A stretch of 36,922 nucleotides of DNA from Faecalimonas sp. Its GTDB lineage: Bacteria; Bacillota; Clostridia; Lachnospirales; Lachnospiraceae. Positions 17,085-23,898 of the stretch are shown piece after piece. The position numbers were made by a program, and so were the translations under genes. Location of the stretch: positions 1-36,922 of the forward strand of contig JAHHTN010000015.1 in assembly GCA_020024645.1 (NCBI GenBank), read 5' to 3'. The stretch's first letter is position 1; each line of letters starts with the position of its first letter. The notes under the pieces are model-generated. The model searched no databases. It was not told where the DNA came from and saw nothing but the letters and a program-made list of their open reading frames with translations.

Positions 17085-18275
17085 ATGGCTGAAACAAAAA
17101 GAGATTATTATGAAGTGTTGGGAGTTGACAGAAATGCTGATGATGCAACACTGAAAAAAGCATATAGAGTATTAGCCAAAAAATATCATCCTGATATGAA
17201 TCCGGGAGATGCAGAGGCAGAGAAAAAATTTAAAGAGGCTTCAGAAGCGTATGCCGTGTTAAGTGATGCAGAAAAACGTCGTCAATATGATCAGTTTGGA
17301 CATGCTGCATTTGAAGGAGGCGGTGCAGGAGGAGCAGGAGGCTTCGGTGGATTTAGCAGCGCTGATTTTGGGGATATTTTCGGAGATATTTTTGGAGATT
17401 TCTTTGGTGGAAGTGGACGACGTTCAGGTCGTGCAAATAATGGGCCAATGAAAGGTGCGAATGTTCGCAAAGGAGTTCGTATTACATTTGAAGAGGCAGT
17501 TTTTGGTTGTGAAAAAGAATTAGAAGTTATTTTAAAAGAGCCTTGTAAAACATGTAATGGAACTGGAGCTAAACCAGGAACAAGCCCTGAAACTTGCTCA
17601 AAATGTGGAGGAAAAGGCCAGGTTGTTTATACACAACAATCTTTCTTTGGAACAGTTCAAAATGTACAAACTTGTCCAGATTGCCATGGAAGCGGAAAAA
17701 TTATTAGAGAAAAATGTTCAGAGTGTAGCGGAACAGGTTATATTTCTGTTAAAAAGACAATTAAAGTGTCTATTCCTGCAGGGATTGACAATGGTCAAAG
17801 TGTAAGGATTCGTGATAAAGGTGAACCAGGAGTGAATGGAGGTCCTAGAGGAGATTTACTTGTGGAAGTTACTGTATCTAGACATCCTATTTTCCAAAGA
17901 CAAGATGTACATATTTTTTCAACAGCACCAATTACATTTGCACAAGCAACTTTAGGTGGAGATGTTCGTATTAAAACAGTTGATGGAGATGTGCTTTATA
18001 CGGTAAAACCAGGAACAAAGACGGATACAAAAGTGCGATTAAAAGGAAAAGGTGTTCCTTCTCTTCGTAATCCACAACTTCGTGGTGACCACTATGTAAC
18101 GTTAGTGATTCAGACACCAGAAAAACTAAGTGCAGAAGCAAAAGAGGCACTTCGTAAATTTGATGCATTAACAGGAAATTCTTTGCATCAAGAAGAAACA
18201 ACGGTGGAAGAGGAAAAGAAAAAGCCGAAGAAAAAAGGATTTATGGATAAATTAAAAGAAACTTTTGAGGATTAA
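17085..18275 (+). CDS. dnaJ: Hsp40 co-chaperone DnaJ
   Basis: 396 residues. The J domain (about 5-70) carries the HPD motif in KKYHPDMNPGD. A Gly/Phe region (75-125) with GDIFGDIFGDFFGG follows. The zinc domain has four CXXCXGXG repeats: CKTCNGTG, CSKCGGKG, CPDCHGSG and CSECSGTG. The C-terminal substrate-binding domains include PAGIDNGQSVRIRDKGEPG. An additional charged tail rich in Glu and Lys ends the protein. DnaJ delivers substrates to DnaK and stimulates its ATPase. It is the fourth gene of the CIRCE operon. Confidence 0.98.
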   Translation: MAETKRDYYEVLGVDRNADDATLKKAYRVLAKKYHPDMNPGDAEAEKKFKEASEAYAVLSDAEKRRQYDQFGHAAFEGGGAGGAGGFGGFSSADFGDIFGDIFGDFFGGSGRRSGRANNGPMKGANVRKGVRITFEEAVFGCEKELEVILKEPCKTCNGTGAKPGTSPETCSKCGGKGQVVYTQQSFFGTVQNVQTCPDCHGSGKIIREKCSECSGTGYISVKKTIKVSIPAGIDNGQSVRIRDKGEPGVNGGPRGDLLVEVTVSRHPIFQRQDVHIFSTAPITFAQATLGGDVRIKTVDGDVLYTVKPGTKTDTKVRLKGKGVPSLRNPQLRGDHYVTLVIQTPEKLSAEAKEALRKFDALTGNSLHQEETTVEEEKKKPKKKGFMDKLKETFED

Positions 18276-18276
18276 A

Positions 18277-18804
18277 ATGAAAGAACAAATTGCGTGTCGC
18301 AAGGCGAGAGAGTCTGATTTATCGAAAATAATGGGAATCATTGAAGATGCGAGAGTATTTATGCGCAAGTTTGATATGGATCAGTGGCAGGGTGGTTATC
18401 CAAATGAAGATGTGTTTAGACAGGATATTACTTTAGGAGAATGTTATGTAGCGGTTTGTGACTCTGAAATAGCAGGTGTTATGATTGTGTCAACTGTTCC
18501 TGAAGTGTGTTATGAAGAAATAGTTGGACAAGGATGGTTAACAGATCAACAGGCGTATATGACCATTCATCGTATGGCGGTGTCTGAAAAGTATCGTGGG
18601 AAAAAGATTGCGGAAAGAATGATTTCTTTTGCAGAAAGAATATGCATGGAACAAAATCGGAAAAGTCTTAGAGTAGATACACATAAGAAAAATTTGGCTA
18701 TGAAGAGTTTTTTAGAAAAGCAAGGTTTTTCTTATTGTGGAATAGTAGATTATAAAAATACTGCAGGGGATACTTTGCGTGTAGCATATGAAAAGTTAAA
18801 TTAA
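18277..18804 (+). CDS. GNAT-family N-acetyltransferase
   Basis: 175 residues from ATG 18277, one base after the dnaJ stop. TGAGGA within the dnaJ end serves as the ribosome binding site; an in-frame TTG at 18265 is disfavoured. The GNAT core is visible: RKARESDLSKIMGIIEDAR at the start, IHRMAVSEKYRGKKIAERMI (beta4 plus the acetyl-CoA pyrophosphate-binding loop RGKKIA), LRVDTHKKNLAMKSFLEKQGF and YCGIV. The substrate is unknown. Position suggests cotranscription with the chaperones, but no functional link is evident. Confidence 0.88.
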   Translation: MKEQIACRKARESDLSKIMGIIEDARVFMRKFDMDQWQGGYPNEDVFRQDITLGECYVAVCDSEIAGVMIVSTVPEVCYEEIVGQGWLTDQQAYMTIHRMAVSEKYRGKKIAERMISFAERICMEQNRKSLRVDTHKKNLAMKSFLEKQGFSYCGIVDYKNTAGDTLRVAYEKLN

Positions 18805-18850
18805 AAGTTTCCTAAATGCTAGGTGGATGTGTGGCATTTAGGAAATTTTT
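18803..18850 (+). terminator. Intrinsic terminator of the heat-shock operon
   Basis: A 17-nt arm ending in TTTCCTAAATGC (18803-18819) pairs with GCATTTAGGAAATTTTT (18834-18850) with one wobble. The terminal T run gives a good intrinsic terminator. Confidence 0.88.
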
Positions 18851-18913
18851 ATGTAAAGGGAATAGATTTTTTGATTCCTTTCATGTAGAATAAGAAACAA
18901 GTGAGGTGAAAAG

Positions 18914-19669
18914 ATGAAATACAAGTTATTAGAAATAGGACCAATTACGATTTATAGTTATGGGTTGATGATTGCGATTGGAATTGTTTTGGCATTTTTA
19001 GTTGCTGAATCGACAGCGAAAAAACAAGGATTAAAAGAAGATCATATATATGGTTTGGGAATTTTAGGGCTTGTTGGAGGAGTAATTGGAGCAAAATTAT
19101 TATTTTTCCTTACAGAACTGGACAGTATTTTGAAAAACCCAAAGATGATATTGAGTTTTTCGGAAGGCTTTGTTGTTTATGGAGGAATACTTGGAGGAAT
19201 ACTTGGAGCGTATCTTTATTGTAAATGGAAAAAACTTCCAGTGCGCAAATATTTTGATGTGGCAGTTCCGTCCTTAGCTCTTGCACAAGGATTCGGAAGA
19301 ATTGGTTGTTTTTTGGCAGGATGTTGCTATGGAAGAGAAACAAGTGCATGGTATGGAATTGTTTTTCATGATTCGCCGTTTGCACCAAATGGAATATCTT
19401 TGATTCCAACACAATTATTATCTAGTGGGGCAGATTTTTTGCATTTTTTCTTATTGGTATATATTGCTAAAAAGAAAAAAAGAGATGGAATTGTCGTTGT
19501 TTCCTATATGATTTTTTATAGTATAGGAAGATTTTTAATTGAATGTTTGCGAAATGATCCACGTGGAAATGTGAGTATTTTATCCACTTCCCAATTTATT
19601 TCTGTTTTTATGCTTGGTGCAGGATTACTTTTATTGGCATTGTTGAAAAAGAAAGAACAGGATAATTAG
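18914..19669 (+). CDS. lgt: Prolipoprotein diacylglyceryl transferase
   Basis: 251 residues with about seven membrane helices. The Lgt signature is present as GRIGCFLAGCCYGRETS at about residues 137-153. Also visible are an IYSYGLMIAIGI first helix, EGFVVYGGILGGILG with the conserved Gly/Tyr, and FYSIGRFLIECLRNDPRG. Lgt attaches diacylglycerol to the lipobox Cys of prolipoproteins; two such lipoproteins (ComEA-like and GerMN) are encoded in this window. GTGAGGTG lies 6 nt before ATG. The MATE gene follows after 11 nt. Confidence 0.96.
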   Translation: MKYKLLEIGPITIYSYGLMIAIGIVLAFLVAESTAKKQGLKEDHIYGLGILGLVGGVIGAKLLFFLTELDSILKNPKMILSFSEGFVVYGGILGGILGAYLYCKWKKLPVRKYFDVAVPSLALAQGFGRIGCFLAGCCYGRETSAWYGIVFHDSPFAPNGISLIPTQLLSSGADFLHFFLLVYIAKKKKRDGIVVVSYMIFYSIGRFLIECLRNDPRGNVSILSTSQFISVFMLGAGLLLLALLKKKEQDN

Positions 19670-19680
19670 AGGAGAAAATT

Positions 19681-21087
19681 ATGTTTATTGGAATGAGAGA
19701 ACGGCGAACCAAGAATGAATTGAATATTGATTGGAAACAATTTTATAAAAGTGTACTTGTGCTTGTGATTCCTATGGCATTACAAAATTTAATTAATGTT
19801 GGTGTGACAGCAGCAGATATTATGATGCTTGGTGCGGTTAGCGAAGATGTACTTTCTGGTGCTTCTTTAGCTGGACAGATTCAGTTTATTATGACATTGA
19901 TTTTTATGGGGATTACATCTGGAGCAACGGTTTTAACAGCGCAGTACTGGGGAAAAGGCGATACAAGAACAATTGAAAAAATATTAGGAATGGGACTTCG
20001 ATTTGGGGGTATTGTTGCGCTTATTTTTGGTATGGGAGCGTTATTTTTCCCTGAAACATTAATGAGAATATATACAAATGAACCTTCTGTAATTGTGGAA
20101 GGTGTGAAATATTTACGTATAGTAGGTTGTTCATATATCTTTATGGCATTTACACAAGTGTATTTAAATATTATGCGGAGTATTGAACGTGTTGTGATTG
20201 CGACGATTGTATATATGATTTCGCTTTGTGCTAACATTACAATTAATGCGATCTTAATTTATGGATTGTTCAGATTTCCAGCTTTAGGTGTACGTGGTGC
20301 AGCTATTGGAACGTTGTTATCGAGAATACTTGAATTTATTATCGTTATGTGCTATGCACACTTAAAAAATAAAGTAGTAAAAATTCGTTTATGTGATTTG
20401 TGGCGTACAGATAAAGTGTTGTTAAAAGACTATCTTGTATATTCTCTACCAGTTGTATTAAACGAGTTGATGTGGGGGATGGGAAGTTCGGCAAATACGG
20501 CAATTATTGGACATTTAGGAAGCGCAGCTGTAGCGGCTAATTCAGTAGCGCAGGTAATTAGACAATTGGCGCAGGTTGTTGTATTTGGTGTGTCAAATGC
20601 AACGGCAATTTATCTTGGGAAAACAATCGGGGAGAAAAAATTAGAGCATGCTAAAGCATATGGGAAAAGATTTACTTTAGTGAGTTTGATTTTAGGGATT
20701 ATGGGAGCAGCAGTGATTTTAATTTCTATACCAATAGCTAATGCAACAATGGCGCTATCAAAAGAGGCGGAGGGTTACCTCGTATTTATGTTTTTTGTTA
20801 TGTCTTATTTTGCTATAGCTCAAGCAGTCAATTGTACGCTAGTAGTGGGGGTTTTCCGTTCTGGTGGAGATACAAAATTTGGTTTAGCATTGGATGTTGG
20901 AACGATGTGGGGATGCTCTATCCTTTTGGGAACTATAGCAGCATTTATATTCCATTGTAGTGTACCAGTAGTTTATGTTATACTAATGAGTGATGAAATT
21001 ATTAAATTGCCATTTACAATTAAACGGTTTTTCAGTTATAAGTGGCTGAAAGATGTTACCCGTGATGATTTGGCAGATGCCTCATAA
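19681..21087 (+). CDS. MATE-family efflux transporter
   Basis: 468 residues and about 12 membrane helices in two MatE repeats. Typical elements are VIPMALQNLINVGVTAADIMMLG, SGATVLTAQYWGKGD near the first repeat's end, and VVLNELMWGMGSSANTAIIG starting the second repeat. The family exports cationic drugs or metabolites with Na+ or H+; the substrate cannot be predicted. GAGGAG lies 6 nt before ATG. It follows lgt closely, suggesting cotranscription. Confidence 0.92.
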   Translation: MFIGMRERRTKNELNIDWKQFYKSVLVLVIPMALQNLINVGVTAADIMMLGAVSEDVLSGASLAGQIQFIMTLIFMGITSGATVLTAQYWGKGDTRTIEKILGMGLRFGGIVALIFGMGALFFPETLMRIYTNEPSVIVEGVKYLRIVGCSYIFMAFTQVYLNIMRSIERVVIATIVYMISLCANITINAILIYGLFRFPALGVRGAAIGTLLSRILEFIIVMCYAHLKNKVVKIRLCDLWRTDKVLLKDYLVYSLPVVLNELMWGMGSSANTAIIGHLGSAAVAANSVAQVIRQLAQVVVFGVSNATAIYLGKTIGEKKLEHAKAYGKRFTLVSLILGIMGAAVILISIPIANATMALSKEAEGYLVFMFFVMSYFAIAQAVNCTLVVGVFRSGGDTKFGLALDVGTMWGCSILLGTIAAFIFHCSVPVVYVILMSDEIIKLPFTIKRFFSYKWLKDVTRDDLADAS

Positions 21088-21134
21088 CTGAAATGCGGTA
21101 GTATTTTAAATTTATAATAAAGGAGAGTTTAAGG

Positions 21135-21512
21135 ATGAAAGTAGTATCAACAGAAAAAGCACCAAAAGCATTAGGACCATATTCACAAGGATATGTGCAT
21201 AACGGAATTTTTTATTCTGCGGGTCAAATAGCAATTAATCCAGAAACGGATGCTGTTGAGGCAGAAGATATTGTAGGACAAACAGAACAGGTTTGTAAGA
21301 ATGCTGGTGAAGTTCTAAAAGCAGCTGGAAGTTCATTTGATAAAGTATTAAAAACAACGTGTTTCTTGAGCGACATGGCGGATTTTGCAGCATTTAACGA
21401 AGTTTATGCAAAATATTTTACATCTAAGCCAGCAAGAAGTTGTGTTGCGGTAAAAACTTTACCGAAAAACGTGCTTTGTGAAGTAGAAATGATTGCAGTA
21501 GTAGAAGAATAG
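21135..21512 (+). CDS. ridA: RidA family enamine/imine deaminase
   Basis: 125 residues, full length. Motifs are APKALGPYSQGYVHNGIFYSAGQIAINPET, TTCFLSDMADFAAFNEVYAKYF and PARSCVAVKTLP with the catalytic-type Arg, then EVEMIAV. RidA trimers hydrolyse reactive 2-aminoacrylate and related imines formed by PLP enzymes. AAAGGAGAG precedes ATG. The Mrp-like gene follows after 12 nt. Confidence 0.96.
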   Translation: MKVVSTEKAPKALGPYSQGYVHNGIFYSAGQIAINPETDAVEAEDIVGQTEQVCKNAGEVLKAAGSSFDKVLKTTCFLSDMADFAAFNEVYAKYFTSKPARSCVAVKTLPKNVLCEVEMIAVVEE

Positions 21513-21524
21513 GAAGTGAAAGAA

Positions 21525-22361
21525 ATGGAAGAACAGGAAAAGAATAGTTCATGTTCACCGGAAAGTTGTTCATCTTGCGAACACGCTAGTTCGTGTCCAA
21601 GTAAAATGGATTTGAAAGTTCCGGCAAATGAATATACACATGTTAAAAAAGTGATTGGGGTTGTCAGCGGTAAAGGTGGAGTTGGAAAGTCAATGGTAAC
21701 AGCTTCGCTTGCTAGAATGATGAGAGAACAAGGATATTCTGTAGGTATTCTTGATGCGGATATTACAGGACCATCTATTCCCAAAATGTACGGTATTCAT
21801 GAACATGCAGTGGGAAATGAATTAGGTATGTTTCCGTGCATAGCAAAAGATGAGACAAGAATTATGTCCGTAAATCTTTTGTTGGATTCAGAAGATACAC
21901 CTGTTATTTGGAGAGGTCCAATTATTGCTGGAGTAGTAAAACAGTTTTGGAATGAAGTGCTTTGGGGTGATTTAGATTATTTATTTGTAGATATGCCTCC
22001 TGGAACAGGAGATGTTCCGCTTACAGTGTTCCAATCACTTCCGGTTGATAGTGTTGTGATTGTCTCTTCTCCGCAGGATTTAGTTCAGATGATTGTGAAA
22101 AAGGCTTATTATATGGCGAGACAGATGGACATATCTATTTTGGGAATTGTGGAAAATTTCAGTTATCTAGAATGTCCTGATTGTAAAAAGAAAATTTCAG
22201 TATTTGGCGAGAGCCGAGTAGATGAGATTGCGAAGGAATTGAATATTGATGTACTTGGGAAAATGCCAATTGATCCAAAATTAGCAGAAATGGTAGAACA
22301 GGAAAAATTCTATGAAGTGCATCATGAGTATTTAAAGGATGCTATTGAAAAATTAATATAG
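21525..22361 (+). CDS. mrp: Mrp/NBP35 family Fe-S cluster carrier ATPase
   Basis: 278 residues from ATG 21525. The N-terminus has four cysteines (about 10, 15, 18, 24), ending in CX2CX5C as in NBP35-type proteins. The deviant Walker A VVSGKGGVGKSM is at about residues 46-57. Other motifs are DADITGPSIPKMYG, VDMPPGTGD and IVSSPQDLVQMIVKKA. A CPDC pair near residue 218 is the conserved cluster-binding CXXC. The protein should carry and deliver Fe-S clusters as a dimer. AGGAAG lies 8 nt before the ATG; GTG 21516 would put the start inside that site. It is probably cotranscribed with ridA. Confidence 0.93.
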   Translation: MEEQEKNSSCSPESCSSCEHASSCPSKMDLKVPANEYTHVKKVIGVVSGKGGVGKSMVTASLARMMREQGYSVGILDADITGPSIPKMYGIHEHAVGNELGMFPCIAKDETRIMSVNLLLDSEDTPVIWRGPIIAGVVKQFWNEVLWGDLDYLFVDMPPGTGDVPLTVFQSLPVDSVVIVSSPQDLVQMIVKKAYYMARQMDISILGIVENFSYLECPDCKKKISVFGESRVDEIAKELNIDVLGKMPIDPKLAEMVEQEKFYEVHHEYLKDAIEKLI

Positions 22362-22368
22362 TTTTTAT

Positions 22369-22404
22369 AAAAGGGATGCATGGAATAAAAGGCATCCCTT
22401 TTTA
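22369..22404 (+). terminator. Intrinsic terminator after mrp
   Basis: AAAAGGGATGC (22369-22379) pairs perfectly with GCATCCCTTTT (22392-22402), followed by more T. Confidence 0.92.
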
Positions 22405-22415
22405 TGTGAAAATAA

Positions 22416-22444
22416 TTGCAAACATACGTTCTGCGTGGTAAGAT
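22416..22444 (+). promoter_or_regulatory. Promoter upstream of the radical SAM remnant
   Basis: TTGCAA (22416-22421), a 17-nt spacer and TAAGAT (22439-22444) predict transcription from about 22451. Two LexA-like boxes lie on either side of the -10 element. Confidence 0.5.
22419..22432 (+). promoter_or_regulatory. LexA/DinR-like box 1
   Basis: CAAACATACGTTCT matches the Firmicute SOS box CGAACRNRYGTTYG at 12 of 14 positions and overlaps the -35 element. Confidence 0.5.
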
Positions 22445-22451
22445 AATAAAA

Positions 22452-22465
22452 AGAACGTATATTCG
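22452..22465 (+). promoter_or_regulatory. LexA/DinR-like box 2
   Basis: AGAACGTATATTCG matches the same consensus at 12 of 14 positions. It lies at the predicted transcription start, 33 bp centre to centre from box 1, or about three helical turns. Confidence 0.5.
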
Positions 22466-22474
22466 AGGTGTTTA

Positions 22475-22663
22475 ATGAAAATTGTAGAGAAGATGGCTAT
22501 AGAAGAAAAACTGAATATATTAAAACAAATGCGATTTGTTCAAAATATTATGAATGAGAATAGACATGAGGTGGCTTTATATAAAGAAGCGCCTAAGTTT
22601 GTTCCGGCGGGACAAAGTACACAAATGATTATAGGGGCAACACAAGAAACAGATTTTCAATGA
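22475..22663 (+). pseudogene. Remnant of TIGR03916-type putative DNA-repair radical SAM gene (internal and 3' deletions)
   Basis: A 62-codon open frame with a good start (GAGGTG 4 nt before ATG). Residues 7-17 (MAIEEKLNILK) look like the N-terminal helix of the roughly 400-residue radical SAM proteins of family TIGR03916. Residues 18-62 (MRFVQNIMNENRHEV, then FVPAGQSTQMIIGATQETDF) look like a segment from the middle of the same family. The CX3CX2C cluster region that should lie between them, and everything after ETDF, is missing. The frame is kept across the junction. TIGR03916 proteins are normally encoded directly before a TIGR03915 partner, which is exactly what follows here, with ATG overlapping this TGA. 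It cannot be an active radical SAM enzyme. Assignment rests on my recollection of the family sequence. Confidence 0.7.
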
Positions 22664-23430
22664 AAAAAATATTTGTTTGTGAAAATACGGCGTTAGGTAT
22701 TTATGATGCATGGAGAACAAAAAAGAATAGAGATGAATTGGGGATTGCATTAAAAGGGAATATAGAACAGGAATTGTTTTGTGAATATGAAGAAAGTGAA
22801 GCTATATATCATAAATCGGTTGCTGTAGAAAAGATGATTCTGAAACATTTGGGAATAGATGCATATAGGGAAATTTGTCATGCTATTCTTTCAAAAGATA
22901 CTAGAAGAGGAGATGCTATATTAGGAATGATGATTGAAGCAAGAAATATTTGTGATAGTAGAAAGATAAGTAATCATTTAGGAAACAAAGATGTGTATAA
23001 AGTGTTTGAGTTGAGTAGAAGAGTATCAAATGAAGTCCATTTTTTTAAAGAAATTTTACGGTTTAGAGAACTTTCTAATGGAATACTATTTGCAGAAATA
23101 GAACCAGAAAATCAAATCCTTATATGTATTGCAGATCATTTTTCGAATCATCTTCCATTAGAAAATTGGATGATTTATGATAGTATACATAGTACAACTA
23201 TTGTACATCAGAAAAGTAAAAATTGTTTTTGGGTTATTGATGAAACACCTGATTGCATAAAAACTAAGATATATTCTGAAAAAGAAAAACAAATGGAAAA
23301 TTTATGGAAAGAGACTTGTAAAAGTATTTCTATTGAAGAAAGGAAGAATCATGCTCTGCAAAGACAACATTTACCGTTAAAATATAGAAAAAATATAGTG
23401 GAGTTTACACAAGAAGAGAGTTGTAATTGA
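22660..23430 (+). CDS. TIGR03915/DUF4130 family putative DNA metabolism protein
   Basis: 256 residues. An N-terminal segment IFVCENTALGIYDAWRTKK is followed by a helical region with VFELSRRVSNEVHFFKEILRFREL. The C-terminal part has GILFAEIEPENQILICIADHFSNHLPLENWMIYD in pieces and WVIDETP. These are hallmarks of the family annotated as probable DNA metabolism or putative DNA repair protein, normally paired with a radical SAM protein of TIGR03916. Its biochemical activity is unknown to me. The ATG overlaps the stop of the truncated radical SAM frame (ATGA), so translation may depend on coupling to that frame. It appears full-length although its partner is not. Confidence 0.82.
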   Translation: MKKIFVCENTALGIYDAWRTKKNRDELGIALKGNIEQELFCEYEESEAIYHKSVAVEKMILKHLGIDAYREICHAILSKDTRRGDAILGMMIEARNICDSRKISNHLGNKDVYKVFELSRRVSNEVHFFKEILRFRELSNGILFAEIEPENQILICIADHFSNHLPLENWMIYDSIHSTTIVHQKSKNCFWVIDETPDCIKTKIYSEKEKQMENLWKETCKSISIEERKNHALQRQHLPLKYRKNIVEFTQEESCN

Positions 23431-23454
23431 AAATCTATTTAGTAAAATAAACTA

Positions 23455-23483
23455 TTGACGGTCTTGATTAGATGTGAGATAAT
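23455..23483 (+). promoter_or_regulatory. Promoter for the HPr-like gene
   Basis: TTGACG (23455-23460), 17-nt spacer and GATAAT (23478-23483) lie in the 107-nt gap before the gene. Confidence 0.65.
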
Positions 23484-23537
23484 AATAGATGGCTCAAATA
23501 GACAAAGTTTGATATGAAATAGAAAGAGGGTCTATAG

Positions 23538-23768
23538 ATGAAACGCGAATATAAAATTAGACTGTCTGAAACATCAGAAGTGAAAGATTTTGTGACTTTA
23601 GCAGAAAAGTGCGATTTTGATATTGATATATCTTACAACAGGTTTATTATTGATGCAAAATCTATTCTTGGTGTATTAAGTTTGGACTTAACAAAAGTAT
23701 TGACAGTAAAATGTGCAAAGAAGAATGCGGAATTTGAGAAAATGATACAAAAATATTGTGTGGCATAA
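23538..23768 (+). CDS. HPr-like protein lacking the phospho-histidine
   Basis: 76 residues that align with phosphocarrier HPr. YKIRLSE matches the first strand, FVTLAEKCDFDIDISYN matches helix 1 and strand 2, and DAKSILGVLSLDL matches the region around regulatory Ser46 (here Ser42). The loop that carries the catalytic His15 of HPr is shortened and contains no His, so the protein cannot relay phosphate in the PTS. In this respect it recalls Bacillus Crh, which also keeps the Ser site but not His15. A regulatory or scaffolding role is possible (inference). It is monocistronic with its own promoter and terminator. GAGGGTCT precedes ATG. Confidence 0.82.
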   Translation: MKREYKIRLSETSEVKDFVTLAEKCDFDIDISYNRFIIDAKSILGVLSLDLTKVLTVKCAKKNAEFEKMIQKYCVA

Positions 23769-23780
23769 AACTGAATAAGA

Positions 23781-23812
23781 AAGAGGAGAGAACTGTTGTT
23801 CCCTCCTTTTTT
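23781..23812 (+). terminator. Intrinsic terminator after the HPr-like gene
   Basis: AGGAG-A-GAAC (23784-23793) pairs with GTTC-C-CTCCT (23798-23807), one mismatch, TGTT loop, and a run of T follows. Confidence 0.82.
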
Positions 23813-23898
23813 AGTTATATAGCATGTAATTTTGCTAAAAGAAAAAGTTTATAGTATTACCGTGTATAATGATAGAAAATGAAAAGTATGGGGAGATT

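Noticed and set aside
18854..18880. Short hairpin upstream of lgt (AAGGGAAT / ATTCCTTT)
   Set aside because: An eight-bp stem with a wobble and no T run; likely chance in AT-rich DNA.
19881..20237. 118-codon minus-strand frame inside the MATE gene
   Set aside because: Antisense of a clear transporter gene, with no start signal or protein family resemblance.
21404..21784. 126-codon minus-strand frame across ridA and mrp
   Set aside because: Antisense shadow of two well-supported genes.
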